The notes: a model not told the origin generated them from the letters alone. A DNA stretch of 64,000 nucleotides from Dactylosporangium fulvum (GCF_025137375.1 NZ_CP073720.1:9448501-9512500), one strand, 5' to 3'. Shown: positions 24,722-33,598, counted from the first letter of the stretch. Numbers and translations: made by a program.

Positions 24722-25900
24722 TCACAGGTAGGCGGCGACGGTGAAGGTCGCACCGCTGGAGATAATCGACTGGTTGCGCTGGGCCGCGGTGGCACCGACC
24801 GAGCCGTTCGCCACGACGGTCACCGTGTAGGTGCCTTCGGGGACGATGGCGTTGGACGTGCCGCCGTTGTTGAGCTTCAACGAGCACAGCAGCTCACTGT
24901 CCGAGACCGTGATGACGTCGGTGCACTCGATCACCTGGCCGTTGGTCTTCGCGCCGCTGTTGTCGGTCGGGTCGTACTGGCCCTTGACCAGGTACACGTG
25001 GGCGTTGGCCTCGTCGAACGTCGCCGAGTCCGGGGCCGAGTTGGCCGTGGACGCGAAGTTCAGCCCGGAGAAGCCCACGCCGAGCACGTCGAGCGTGATG
25101 TTCGCGCTGTTCGGCGCGGTGTTCGGCAGCACGCTGATGCCGTTGGTGAAGGTGAAGGTGCCGCTCGACTGCACGGTGCCACCAGCGGTGGTCACCGAGA
25201 TGGTGAACGGCCCGCCGGCGGTGTGTGCCGGAGTGAGGGCCGTGAACGTCGTCGAGTTGATCGGCGTCACGTTGGTCATGGCCACGCCGCCGACGCTCGC
25301 CGTGATCGAACCGGCGGTCGTCGGGAACGCCGTGCCGGTCACCGTGACCAGGGTGCCGCCCTGCGCCGGGCCGGTGGTCGGCGAGATCGTCGTCGCGGTC
25401 GACGGGGTGGCGACGGAGTAGGAGGCGTTGGAGATCAGCGGGCTGCCCGTCACGCCGGTGGCGGCGACCGTGGTGCCCGAGTAGACGCAGAGCCCGTACT
25501 TGCCGGCCACGGTGAACGTGGGCATCTTGATCGCGATCTTGCTCGTCGTGATCAGCGTGACCGCGCCGCCTGCGGTGCCGACACCGACGGCGATGATCGG
25601 CGCCGTGGCCGTGCCGCCGATGCCGGTCGTGGCGTTCGCCGTCTGGTAGGTCGGAGTGCAGGTGCCCGCGGCGGAGAACTGCAGCTGGACGTTGACGACC
25701 GCGGCCGAGCTGTACGGCTTCGTACCGTCAGCGGTGAACGCCGTGACGGTGTTGCCGCCCGTGAGCGGGCCCGTGATGTTGCTGAGGGTGAGCAGGCCGG
25801 CGAAGGCCGGGGTGGCCGTGGCGACGAGCATGCCGGCGGTGAGGCCGGCGACCGCGGTGGCTCTCCCGAGGGAGCCGCCGATGAGCTTCTTCACGTGCAT
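24722..25900 (-). CDS. Secreted IPT/TIG-domain protein
   Basis: The 392 residues have a clear signal peptide (MHVKKLIGGSLGRATAVAGL, then AGMLVATATPAFA with cleavage near residue 34). The mature part is Thr/Ala/Gly-rich and beta-predicted. Residues about 168-255 match an IPT/TIG immunoglobulin-like domain: ISPTTGPAQGGTLVTVTGTA and TAGGPFTISVTTAGG. Two Cys pairs are possible (GTCTP with YGLCVY; IECTD with LLCSL). The ATG at 25898-25900 follows GGAGGAG. It is probably a surface or matrix protein. A long leader may include the foldable sequence at 26032-26186. Confidence 0.85.
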   Translation of the reverse strand: MHVKKLIGGSLGRATAVAGLTAGMLVATATPAFAGLLTLSNITGPLTGGNTVTAFTADGTKPYSSAAVVNVQLQFSAAGTCTPTYQTANATTGIGGTATAPIIAVGVGTAGGAVTLITTSKIAIKMPTFTVAGKYGLCVYSGTTVAATGVTGSPLISNASYSVATPSTATTISPTTGPAQGGTLVTVTGTAFPTTAGSITASVGGVAMTNVTPINSTTFTALTPAHTAGGPFTISVTTAGGTVQSSGTFTFTNGISVLPNTAPNSANITLDVLGVGFSGLNFASTANSAPDSATFDEANAHVYLVKGQYDPTDNSGAKTNGQVIECTDVITVSDSELLCSLKLNNGGTSNAIVPEGTYTVTVVANGSVGATAAQRNQSIISSGATFTVAAYL

Positions 25901-26250
25901 GTTTGTGGTCTCCTCCGGTGGTCACCACAGTGGGATACGAGCTACATGACGTAAAGTAACAGCGTGATAGCTGAGAGTTACTCAAATTGGCACAAGAACG
26001 GCCCCGACAGAGCCGGGGCCTGAAGGGTTTTGGCAGGCGAGGGCACATCATCGCGATATATGCGGGGGAACCACGATCTGTGCCCTCGCCTGCCGGGTAG
26101 ACCCGCCCGTTCCCTGGGGAGGACGCCTGGCCGGAGGCGTTCGGAGCCGGCGGAGGCATGCCGGCGACCGTAACCCGGGCGGGTCTTTGTGTTGCGGGAC
26201 TGCGTAGCGCTGGCGGGCGCGCCGAAGTCTCCGCTGGATCAACGATCGTG
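25901..26250. other. Intergenic region with unclassified foldable sequence (26032-26186)
   Basis: No gene is seen. Three structures are stacked. GGCCCCG/CGGGGCC forms a small hairpin at about 26000-26020. A perfect 16-bp inverted repeat (26032-26047 with 26079-26094, starting GGCAGGCGAGGGCACA) encloses a 31-base loop. An 11-bp stem (26099-26109 with 26176-26186) encloses two further hairpins, CGCCT/AGGCG and GCCGGC/GCCGGC. On the minus strand this would be the leader of the secreted IPT-domain gene. I could not match it to a known riboswitch. Confidence 0.5.
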
Positions 26251-26541
26251 CTAGAGGAAGGTTCCCCGGTTGCCGCCGGCGCGGTGCCAACCGCCTCGCG
26301 ACCGGGGAATGCTACCGAGATCGATGCGCCAGTCGGGCATCGACCGAAGGCTGTACAGGTCGTGGCGGGCGGTCCACGCTTCGTTCCACGGCCGCCGGGA
26401 CGCCTCGGCGGCGTTCTCCGCGAGCCGGCGTGGCGCGCACGGCCACTCCCGCCCGCACCAGAGGCACTGGCCGTCGTCGTCCGACTCGCTGTGCCGGCTC
26501 AGGATCTGTGTGGCGTCCCGCCATAACAGTCGATCGACCAC
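26251..26541 (-). CDS. Small Cys/Trp-rich protein with a TTA codon, function unknown
   Basis: The frame encodes a conserved-looking segment: ILSRHSESDDDGQCLWCGRE, WPCAPRRLAENAAEASRRPW and EAWTARHDLYSLRSMPDWR. The CxxC...C pattern could bind zinc. The start is uncertain: GTG at 26539-26541 gives 96 residues; TTG at 26587-26589 gives 112 and lies near a purine-rich stretch. Codon 6 from the GTG (26524-26526) is TTA, so translation may depend on tRNA-Leu(UAA). It is divergent from the aminotransferase gene. No domain is recognised. Confidence 0.65.
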   Translation of the reverse strand: MVDRLLWRDATQILSRHSESDDDGQCLWCGREWPCAPRRLAENAAEASRRPWNEAWTARHDLYSLRSMPDWRIDLGSIPRSRGGWHRAGGNRGTFL

Positions 26542-26764
26542 GTCTGTTGGCTCGGACTGGTCAACACTGACCAACTTCCCTACCCCCAAACTCCATGAGG
26601 CTTCCTGAGAACCTCCGGACGAAACGTTAAACAGTCGGGCTCTCCAGCGGGGCGGACAAGCAGTGCGACATCCGTCCGACCACTCGAAAGAGGACGGCGT
26701 GGCGAACGGGAAGACGGACCATCGAGCCCTCCGGCACAGCGGCGGTTGCCCGCATAATGACGCC

Positions 26765-28438
26765 ATGGAGAGCCCCCTCTTGTCGCGGATCCGCGATGCG
26801 GTGATCGGCGACGACCAAGTGATGTGGGGCCCCTTCGGCGCCCGTCGCGTGACGTACGCGGACTACACCGCCTCCGGTCGCGCACTCGACTTCATCGAAC
26901 GGTTCGTCCGCGACGAGGTCCTCCCGAGGTACGCCAACACCCACACGGAATCGTCCGGCACCGGCCTGCAGACGACACGCCTGCGCGAGGACGCCCGGCA
27001 GATCGTCAACGAGGCCGTCGGCGGCGACGCGGAGACGGTGGTCATCTTCACCGGCTCCGGCTCGACCGCGGCGATCGACAAGATGGTGCACATCCTGGGC
27101 CTGCGGGTGCCGGCCGGCCTCGAGGACCGGTACGAGCTGTCGGCACGGATCCCCGCCGGGGAGCGCCCGGTCGTGTTCATCGGGCCGTTCGAGCATCACT
27201 CCAACGAGTTGCCGTGGCGGGAGTCCATCGCGGACGTCGTGGTCATCCCGGAGGATCACGACGGCCACATCGACCTGGCGCGCCTGCGGGCGGAGTTGGA
27301 GCGCCACGCCGGGCGGCCGCTGAAGATCGGCTCGTTCTCCGCGGCCTCCAACGTCACCGGCATCGTGAGCGACACGCGCGCGATCTCGGCGCTGCTGCAC
27401 GAGCACGGCGCACTGTCCTTCTGGGACTTCGCCGCCGCGGCGCCGTACGTCGACGTGGCGATGTACGGGCCGGGGCCGGGCGAGCACAAGGACGCCGTGT
27501 TCATCTCGCCGCACAAGTTCGTCGGCGGCCCGGGAACCCCGGGCGTGCTGGTCGTGCGGCGCGAGGTCCTCACCAACCGGGTGCCGACCGTGCCCGGCGG
27601 CGGCACCGTCGACTACGTCAACCCGACCGACCACCACTACATCGCCGACCCCGCCCACCGTGAGGAGGGCGGCACCCCGGCGATCGTCGAGTCGATCCGC
27701 GCCGGGCTCGTGTTCCAGCTCAAGCAGGCGGTGGGCACCGACACGATCCGCGGGCTCGAGGAGCGGTTCCTGCGCGAGACGATCGCGTCGTGGCGGACCA
27801 ACCCGAACATCGAGATCCTCGGCAACCTCGACGCGCCACGGCTGTCGATCGTCTCGTTCGTGATCCGCCGGCCGCGGGGCCGCTACCTGCACCACAACTT
27901 CGTCGTGGCGCTGCTCAACGACCTCTTCGGCATTCAGTCGCGAGGCGGCTGCTCGTGCGCCGGCCCCTACGGGCACCGGCTGCTCGGCATCGACATCGAG
28001 CGCTCGCACCGCTTCGAGCAGGAGATCATCGCCGGGTGCGAGGGGATCAAGCCGGGCTGGGTGCGGGTCAGCTTCAACTACTTCATCTCCGAGGCCGTGT
28101 TCCGGTACATCGTGGACGCGGTCCACCTCGTGGCCACGCACGGCTGGGCGCTGTTGCCGCAGTACCGGTTCGATCCGTACTCCGGGCTGTGGAAGCACCG
28201 CGACGGCCTGGTCGAGCCACCACTGCGGCTGTCCGAACTGCACTACGACGAGGCCGGCGAGCTGCGCTGGCCGTCACGGCACGAGCGAGCGCCGGAGTCC
28301 GCCCTGTCGGAGTACCTCCGGTTCGCCCGCGACCTGTTCGAGTCCCTGCCACCGGTCGACGAGCCGGACGGCGTCGTCTCCCCCAACTTCGAGGCGCTGC
28401 GCTGGTTCGACCTGCCGGCGAAATCGCTGTTGGCGTAA
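26765..28438 (+). CDS. Class V aminotransferase / cysteine desulfurase-like PLP enzyme
   Basis: At 557 residues this is longer than SufS or NifS (about 400). The fold-type I core has TGSGSTAAIDKMV, HHSNELPWRE, FAAAAPYVDVAMYG and the PLP lysine in ISPHKFVGGPGTPG. A Cys-containing loop SRGGCSCAGPYG corresponds in position to the RGGxHCA active-site loop of cysteine desulfurases. The C-terminal 130 residues are extra. No Suf or Isc genes are close, so a specific role in sulfur transfer is uncertain. Start ATG at 26765, with only a weak ribosome-binding site. Confidence 0.85.
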   Translation: MESPLLSRIRDAVIGDDQVMWGPFGARRVTYADYTASGRALDFIERFVRDEVLPRYANTHTESSGTGLQTTRLREDARQIVNEAVGGDAETVVIFTGSGSTAAIDKMVHILGLRVPAGLEDRYELSARIPAGERPVVFIGPFEHHSNELPWRESIADVVVIPEDHDGHIDLARLRAELERHAGRPLKIGSFSAASNVTGIVSDTRAISALLHEHGALSFWDFAAAAPYVDVAMYGPGPGEHKDAVFISPHKFVGGPGTPGVLVVRREVLTNRVPTVPGGGTVDYVNPTDHHYIADPAHREEGGTPAIVESIRAGLVFQLKQAVGTDTIRGLEERFLRETIASWRTNPNIEILGNLDAPRLSIVSFVIRRPRGRYLHHNFVVALLNDLFGIQSRGGCSCAGPYGHRLLGIDIERSHRFEQEIIAGCEGIKPGWVRVSFNYFISEAVFRYIVDAVHLVATHGWALLPQYRFDPYSGLWKHRDGLVEPPLRLSELHYDEAGELRWPSRHERAPESALSEYLRFARDLFESLPPVDEPDGVVSPNFEALRWFDLPAKSLLA

Positions 28439-28481
28439 ATCGCGCGGGCATGTGCGCCGCCCGGGGCGTGTTCCATCGTGC

Positions 28482-29414
28482 ATGGACCCAGAAATCGACG
28501 CGCTCGACGCGTACAGCCGGGTCGTCTCCAGCGTGGCGGCAACCCTGCTGCCGAGCGTGGCCAGCCTGACCGTGCGCAGCCCGCGGGGCGAGGGAGCCGG
28601 CTCGGCCGTCGTGTACACCCCGGACGGCTTCGTCCTGACCAGCGCCCACGTCGTCGCCGGCGCCGACGGCGGCCTGGCGGAGTTCACCAATGGCATCCAG
28701 ACCAGGTTCGACGTCGTCGGCACCGACCCGCTCGCCGATCTGGCGGTGCTGCGCATCCGCGAGACAGGCGTGCCGCCGGCGACGCTCGGCAACGCCGACG
28801 ACCTGCGCATCGGCCAGCTCGTGGTCGCCGTCGGCAACCCGCTCGGCCTCGCCGGCTCGGTCACGGCCGGGGTGGTCAGCGCCCTCGGCCGCTCACTGCC
28901 GGTGCACGACGGGCGGCACGTGCGCCTCATCGACGACGTCATCCAGACCGACGCCGCGCTCAACCCGGGCAACTCGGGCGGCGCGCTGGCCGACTCGACC
29001 GGCAAGGTCGTCGGCGTCAACACCGCCGTGGCCGGCATCGGGCTGGGGCTCGCGGTGCCGATCAACAGCAACACGCGGCTGATCATGTCGGAGCTCATGT
29101 CGACCGGGAAGGTCCGCCGGGCCTGGCTCGGTGTGGCCGGCACACCGGTGACGCTCCCCCAGCCGCTGGTGGAGCGCACCGGCCAACGCAAGGGCCTGCG
29201 GCTCGTCGAGGTCGTGCCGGGCAGCCCGGCCGGCCAGGCCGGGCTCTACGTCGGTGACGTGATGCTCAGCGCGGGCGGCCGCCCGATCATCGGTGTGCAG
29301 GACGTGCAGCGCCTCATGCTCGGCCCGGCGATCGGCCAGCGTCTGTCGATCACCGTGCTGCGCAAGGGTGCGCTGGTCGACGTCGCCGCGGTCCCCGAGC
29401 CTCTCTCACGTTGA
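28482..29414 (+). CDS. HtrA/DegP-like trypsin-family serine protease with PDZ domain
   Basis: The 310 residues contain the full catalytic triad: His in LTSAHVVAGA (near 56), Asp in DPLADLAVLRI (near 87) and Ser in NPGNSGGAL (near 167). A PDZ domain follows (about 220-305: GLRLVEVVPGSPAGQAGLYV, VGDVMLSAGG). There is no signal peptide or membrane helix (it begins MDPEIDALDAYSRVVSSVAA), so it is probably cytoplasmic, unlike classical HtrA. ATG at 28482, 43 bp after the aminotransferase stop; possibly co-transcribed. Confidence 0.9.
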   Translation: MDPEIDALDAYSRVVSSVAATLLPSVASLTVRSPRGEGAGSAVVYTPDGFVLTSAHVVAGADGGLAEFTNGIQTRFDVVGTDPLADLAVLRIRETGVPPATLGNADDLRIGQLVVAVGNPLGLAGSVTAGVVSALGRSLPVHDGRHVRLIDDVIQTDAALNPGNSGGALADSTGKVVGVNTAVAGIGLGLAVPINSNTRLIMSELMSTGKVRRAWLGVAGTPVTLPQPLVERTGQRKGLRLVEVVPGSPAGQAGLYVGDVMLSAGGRPIIGVQDVQRLMLGPAIGQRLSITVLRKGALVDVAAVPEPLSR

Positions 29415-29478
29415 TCTTGTACTTGTGGTGCCGCGACACTCCCACGATGTCCGGGTTTGTCAGGCACCACAGCTGCGG

Positions 29479-30726
29479 CTAGGAGAGGCGCTCCAGGACC
29501 ATGGCCATGCCCTGACCGCCGCCGACGCACATCGTCTCGAGGCCGATCGACTTGTCGTGCCACTGCAGCGAATTGATCAGCGTGCCGGTGATGCGGGCGC
29601 CCGTCATGCCGAACGGATGGCCGACCGCGATCGCGCCGCCGTTGACGTTGAGCTTCTCCAGCGGGATGCCGAGGTTGCGGTACGACGGGATGACCTGCGC
29701 GGCGAACGCTTCGTTGATCTCGACGAGGTCGACGTCGTCGACCGTCATGCCGGCGCGCTTGAGGGCGCTGCGGGAGGCCTCGACCGGGCCGATGCCCATG
29801 ATCTCCGGCGACATCGCGGTGACGCCGGTCGACACGATGCGTGCCAGCGGCGTGATGCCGAGCTCCCGCGCCTTGACGTCGCTCATGATGACCACGGCCG
29901 CGGCACCGTCGTTGAGCGGGCAGCAGTTGCCCGCCGTGACGCGGCCGTCGGGGCGGAACACCGGCTTGAGGGCGGCGACACCCTCAAGCGTCACGCCGGC
30001 GCGGGGGCCGTCGTCGGTCGACACCACGTCACCGGACGGCGTCGTCACCGGCGTGATCTCGCGGGCCCAGAAGCCACTCCTGATCGCCGCTTCGGCGAGG
30101 TTCTGCGAGCGGACGCCGAACTCGTCCATCTCCTCGCGGGTCACGCCCTCGATCTCGGCGAGGTTCTCCGCGGTCTGGCCCATGGCGATGTAGACGTCGG
30201 GCAATGCGCCGTCCTCGCGCGGGTCGTGCCAGGTGTCGGCGCCGCCCTCGGCACGCTTGGTGGTGCGGGCGTAGGCGTCGGCGAACCGCGGGTTCTGCCA
30301 GGGGCCGCCGACCGCGCTCTGCGCCTCGGCGGGCAGCGTGTCGGAGTTGCCGCGCGCATACCGCGACACGCACTCGACGCCGGCCGAGATGAACACGTCA
30401 CCCTCGCCGGCCTTGATCGCGTGGAAGGCCATGCGGGTGGTCTGCAGCGAGGACGCGCAGTATCGCGTGGTGGTCGCGCCCGGCAGGTGGTCGAAGCCGA
30501 GCAGCGTGCCGACCACGCGGGCCATGTTGAAGCCCTGTTCGCCGCCGGGTAGGCCGCAACCCAGGTAGAGGTCCTCGATGTCCCGCGGGTCGAGCTGCGG
30601 GACCTTGTCGAGTGCGGCCCGGACGATGGTGGCGGCGAGGTCGTCGGGGCGGAGGTCGCGCAACGATCCCTTGGCGGCACGGCCGATCGGGGACCGGGCG
30701 GTGGCGACGATGACAGCTTCCGGCAT
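29479..30726 (-). CDS. Acetyl-CoA acetyltransferase / 3-ketoacyl-CoA thiolase
   Basis: A 415-residue thiolase with both catalytic cysteines and the histidine: Cys90 in TTTRYCASSLQT, His370 in GGAIAVGHPFGMTGAR, and Cys400 in TMCVGGGQG. It acts in beta-oxidation or acetoacetyl-CoA formation; the sequence does not fix chain-length preference. In M. tuberculosis fadA3 (Rv1074c, from memory) sits next to a GDSL hydrolase and cbs, the same order as here, so this is its likely positional counterpart. ATG at 30724-30726. Confidence 0.93.
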   Translation of the reverse strand: MPEAVIVATARSPIGRAAKGSLRDLRPDDLAATIVRAALDKVPQLDPRDIEDLYLGCGLPGGEQGFNMARVVGTLLGFDHLPGATTTRYCASSLQTTRMAFHAIKAGEGDVFISAGVECVSRYARGNSDTLPAEAQSAVGGPWQNPRFADAYARTTKRAEGGADTWHDPREDGALPDVYIAMGQTAENLAEIEGVTREEMDEFGVRSQNLAEAAIRSGFWAREITPVTTPSGDVVSTDDGPRAGVTLEGVAALKPVFRPDGRVTAGNCCPLNDGAAAVVIMSDVKARELGITPLARIVSTGVTAMSPEIMGIGPVEASRSALKRAGMTVDDVDLVEINEAFAAQVIPSYRNLGIPLEKLNVNGGAIAVGHPFGMTGARITGTLINSLQWHDKSIGLETMCVGGGQGMAMVLERLS

Positions 30727-30791
30727 GACCTCACGCTACTCTGCGGTAACTGAACCGGGCGAGCGGCTGTGACAAAACCCTGCAGGCGCTC

Positions 30792-31574
30792 TCAAGCGGC
30801 GCCGCGGACCGCCGTCGCCTCCTCCACGGCCGGCAGCAGGGCGTGGGCCCAGACCCGGTAGCCGTCCGCCGACGGGTGGAACCCGTCGTGACAGAGCGTG
30901 CCCGCGTCGGCCCGGAACACGGCACCCGTGCGGGCCGCCAGGTCGACGACCACCGCGCCGCCCGCCGAGGCGGCGGCCGCCTGCTGGCGGGCCATCCGCC
31001 GGCTGCGCAAGCCGAGCAGCTGCCGCAGCGGCGGCGCGAACGCGCGCAGCGCGCCGAAGTCGGGGCAGGTGCCGACCACCACGGGAATGCCTGCGTCACG
31101 GAGCCGCCGGCACGCCGCGCCGAGGTGCTCGGCGGCGTCGACGGCCCGGCCGAGGTGCATCACGTCGTTGGTGCCGACGAGCATCAGGGCGACGTCCGGC
31201 TTCGGCCCGACGAGGGCCCGCGCCACCTGCGTGGCCAGGTCGGACGAGCGTGAACCGGCCACCGCGACGCTGGACAGCTCCACCCGTCGACCGGCCGAAC
31301 CCTCGGCGAGCAGCGCGGCGAGCTGGCCGCCGACGGTGTCCGCCACACGGTCGACGCCGACGCCGAGCGCGGTCGCGTCGCCGAGCAGCACCAGCCGCAG
31401 CGGCGGCTTGCCGGCGGCGCCGATCGACGAACGCATCGCCAGCCGCATGTCGGGCTTCGCATACGTGCGGGTCCGGGCCGCGACCGCCTGTGCGGCCAGG
31501 ACCGCGGCGCCACCGACGGTCCCGGCGATCACCGTGACGGTCGCGAGGCGAGCGAGCCGCCGGACAACGCTCAT
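30792..31574 (-). CDS. SGNH hydrolase homologue with the catalytic Ser replaced by Ala
   Basis: The 260-residue protein has an N-terminal helix (about 11-32) and an SGNH domain: block I reads VLLGDATALGVG, block III LVGTNDVM, and block V DGFHPSADGY. The block I serine of GDS is alanine (A67); the codon is clearly GCG. Asn, Asp and His are kept. With no nucleophile it should not act as an ordinary esterase. Its ATG overlaps the stop of the next upstream gene (ATGA), a homologue with intact GDS, so the two are made together. It may be a pseudoenzyme partner (inference). Confidence 0.87.
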   Translation of the reverse strand: MSVVRRLARLATVTVIAGTVGGAAVLAAQAVAARTRTYAKPDMRLAMRSSIGAAGKPPLRLVLLGDATALGVGVDRVADTVGGQLAALLAEGSAGRRVELSSVAVAGSRSSDLATQVARALVGPKPDVALMLVGTNDVMHLGRAVDAAEHLGAACRRLRDAGIPVVVGTCPDFGALRAFAPPLRQLLGLRSRRMARQQAAAASAGGAVVVDLAARTGAVFRADAGTLCHDGFHPSADGYRVWAHALLPAVEEATAVRGAA

Positions 31575-32593
31575 GTCAGCTCCTCACTGCGTGCGGCACT
31601 GGGCTGCCGCGCGGCCTGTTGCGGCAACCGGTGCCATACCCGGTGGCGCAGCTGTGCCCACCGGCCCGCCGGGCCACGATCCTTGCCGGCGACCTGGGTC
31701 GCGCTGACCTCGGTGCCGGGCCGGTGCACGGCCTCGACAGCCGCCTGCGGCAGGGAACGGATGCCCTCGCCCGGCACGAGCGACGTCACCGCCGCCGGAG
31801 TCGGCTCCGTCAACGCTGCCACAACGGTAGGCAACACGGCCTGGGCGGCGGCCAGGTAACCGGCTCCGGACGGGTGGAAACGGTCGAAGCTGAACATCCG
31901 GTCCGGCTCCGCGTAGAACAGCTCGCCGAGCAGGTCGCCGAGCGACACCGTGCGGCCACCCGCCTCGACGACCGCGATGGTCTGCGCGGCGGCGAGCTGC
32001 CGGCTCCAGTGTCGCGCCAGCCAGCGCAGCGGTGGCTGGATCGGCCGGATCGTGCCCAGGTCGGGGCAGGTCCCGACAACCACCTCGACACCGGCCGCGC
32101 GCAGTTTGCGCACCGCCTCGACCAGGTGCCGCACCGCGGAGACCACGCTCACCCGGTGCGTGACGTCGTTGCCGCCGACGCAGATGACCGCCACGTCGGG
32201 CCGGTGCCGCAGCGCCACCTCGACCTGCGGCGGGAGGCCCTTGGACTCGGCGCCGACGACCGCGAGGCAGCGCATCCAGACCGGCCGCCGCTGCTGCTCG
32301 GCCAGGCCGGCGGCCACCGCCGCGGCGAAGGTCTCACTGGGCAGCTCGGCACCGTAACCGGCCGCCGACGAGTCGCCGAGCACCACCAGGCGGATCGGCT
32401 CGCCGTCGTAGCCGGCGCCGTACGTGCCGTCGGCGCGCGGCGGCGGGCTGACCACCTGCGGGATCGTCTTGCGGGCCAGCATCGCCTGCCCGAGCACCAG
32501 CCCGTAGAACAGCACGCCGGCCCCGGCGATGCCGCCACCGCCGACCGCCGCCGCTGTGGCTATCCGCCGTATCTGCTCTGACCGAAGCTTCAA
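31571..32593 (-). CDS. SGNH/GDSL hydrolase, intact active site
   Basis: The 340 residues include an N-terminal membrane anchor (about 12-40) and an SGNH domain with Ser75 in VVLGDSSAAGYG, VGGNDVTHRV, and FDRFHPSGAGY holding Asp and His. A 70-residue basic C-terminal tail follows. The M. tuberculosis counterpart beside fadA3 and cbs (Rv1075c, from memory) is a GDSL lipase/esterase. The start is the TTG at 32591-32593, since no ATG or GTG precedes the first helix. It is translationally coupled to the Ser-less paralogue downstream. Confidence 0.88.
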   Translation of the reverse strand: MKLRSEQIRRIATAAAVGGGGIAGAGVLFYGLVLGQAMLARKTIPQVVSPPPRADGTYGAGYDGEPIRLVVLGDSSAAGYGAELPSETFAAAVAAGLAEQQRRPVWMRCLAVVGAESKGLPPQVEVALRHRPDVAVICVGGNDVTHRVSVVSAVRHLVEAVRKLRAAGVEVVVGTCPDLGTIRPIQPPLRWLARHWSRQLAAAQTIAVVEAGGRTVSLGDLLGELFYAEPDRMFSFDRFHPSGAGYLAAAQAVLPTVVAALTEPTPAAVTSLVPGEGIRSLPQAAVEAVHRPGTEVSATQVAGKDRGPAGRWAQLRHRVWHRLPQQAARQPSAARSEELT

Positions 32594-32687
32594 CGCCCCC
32601 GCCTTCCGTCCCCGAGGTCACCGCGACCCCGAGGCTAATCTCCGCTCCTCAAGTTTTCGTCGGCATTCGTCCGGTTGGCGATCGTCC

Positions 32688-33101
32688 TCATCCCGACCGA
32701 TCCGGTCCCGCCCGGGTCAGCTCCACCTGGATCAGCACTCTCTGTTCACGAATCATCGCCGCGCGGTAGTCGTCCCAGTCGGGATGGTCCCCTCCGGTTG
32801 CCCTCCGGTAGTAGTCGACCAAACCTTCGACACTCTCCGGCGGCGGTACGATCACCGCCTCGCCCTCGACCTGGATCCAGCGACCGAAAAAGCCGTCGGG
32901 CAGCACGCACACCGCCGCCCACGGGTCACGCTGCAGGTTCTTCACCTTGAACGCCGTCAGTCGGCTGCTCATCACCGCCCGGCCGGCGTCGTCGACCACA
33001 ACCAGTACCGGCGACATCTGCACTCCGCCGTCCGGCCGTTTTGTCGCCAGAACGGCGCGATGCTGCTCGGCCAGGACGGCTCGAGCCTCGTCGAGATCCA
33101 T
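32688..33101 (-). CDS. PPOX-class F420-dependent enzyme
   Basis: The 137 residues fit the small F420-dependent PPOX family (split beta-barrel): LAEQHRAVLATKRPDGGVQM, SPVLVVVDDAGRAVMSSRLT and FKVKNLQRDPWAAVCVLPDG, ending in a helix with the DDYRAAMIREQRVLIQVEL pattern. Such enzymes use F420 or flavin and have varied substrates. ATG at 33099-33101. It is divergent from the YkvA-like gene, and the 9-bp repeats lie between them. Confidence 0.88.
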   Translation of the reverse strand: MDLDEARAVLAEQHRAVLATKRPDGGVQMSPVLVVVDDAGRAVMSSRLTAFKVKNLQRDPWAAVCVLPDGFFGRWIQVEGEAVIVPPPESVEGLVDYYRRATGGDHPDWDDYRAAMIREQRVLIQVELTRAGPDRSG

Positions 33102-33171
33102 GTCGTCATTCTTACCGCGCCGATCCCAGCGACGGTTGCCGTTGGATGGTGACGGGCACCATTACATTCAG

Positions 33172-33216
33172 AGGGACCACAGGGACCACAGGGACCACAG
33201 GGACCACAGGGACCAC
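33172..33216 (+). repeat. Five tandem 9-bp repeats in the leader of the YkvA-like gene
   Basis: AGGGACCAC is repeated five times without error. A partial sixth copy leads into GGGAGG, the ribosome-binding site of the gene starting at 33235. Each unit carries an AGGGA that resembles a ribosome-binding site. Perfect short repeats at this place could expand or contract by slippage and change expression. Confidence 0.9.
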
Positions 33217-33234
33217 CAGGGAGGTCTGACGACC

Positions 33235-33585
33235 ATGGCGGACAGCGCGCTGCGCCGGCGGATGGCGTGGACGGCCCTCGTGCGGGTCTTCAAGAAGGAC
33301 ACGCCGGGGATCGGCAGGCGGCTGGCCGCCATCCCGCGAATGATCAAAGCGACGTTCAAGGGCCAGTACGACGGCGGTGCCCGGCTGGCCATGATCGCCG
33401 CCGCCGGTGTGTACATCGTCTCGCCGATCGACGCCGTGCCCGAACTCTTCCTGCTCGTCCTCGGCGTCGTCGACGACGTCGCTGTCGCGGGATACTTCGC
33501 CGGCGCCCTCCTCGACGAGCTCGAGCGCTTCCTGGAGTGGGAGAAGCAGCGCGACAGCGTCATCCAGGGACACGTCGTCGGGTGA
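33235..33585 (+). CDS. YkvA family (DUF1232) membrane protein
   Basis: The 116 residues contain the DUF1232 signature YIVSPIDAVPELFLLVLGVV followed by DDVAVAGYFAGALLDELERF, with one or two hydrophobic segments (about 55-90). The role of the family is unknown. The ATG at 33235 follows GGGAGGTCTGACGACC. The gene ends 28 bp before the cbs start. Confidence 0.88.
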   Translation: MADSALRRRMAWTALVRVFKKDTPGIGRRLAAIPRMIKATFKGQYDGGARLAMIAAAGVYIVSPIDAVPELFLLVLGVVDDVAVAGYFAGALLDELERFLEWEKQRDSVIQGHVVG

Positions 33586-33598
33586 CCCCGGTTCGGGC

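Noticed and set aside
26032-26186. A cyclic-di-AMP (ydaO) or 6C RNA assignment
   Set aside because: The stem layout is suggestive, but the conserved loop sequences I remember for these classes are not evident on either strand. I report it only as unclassified.
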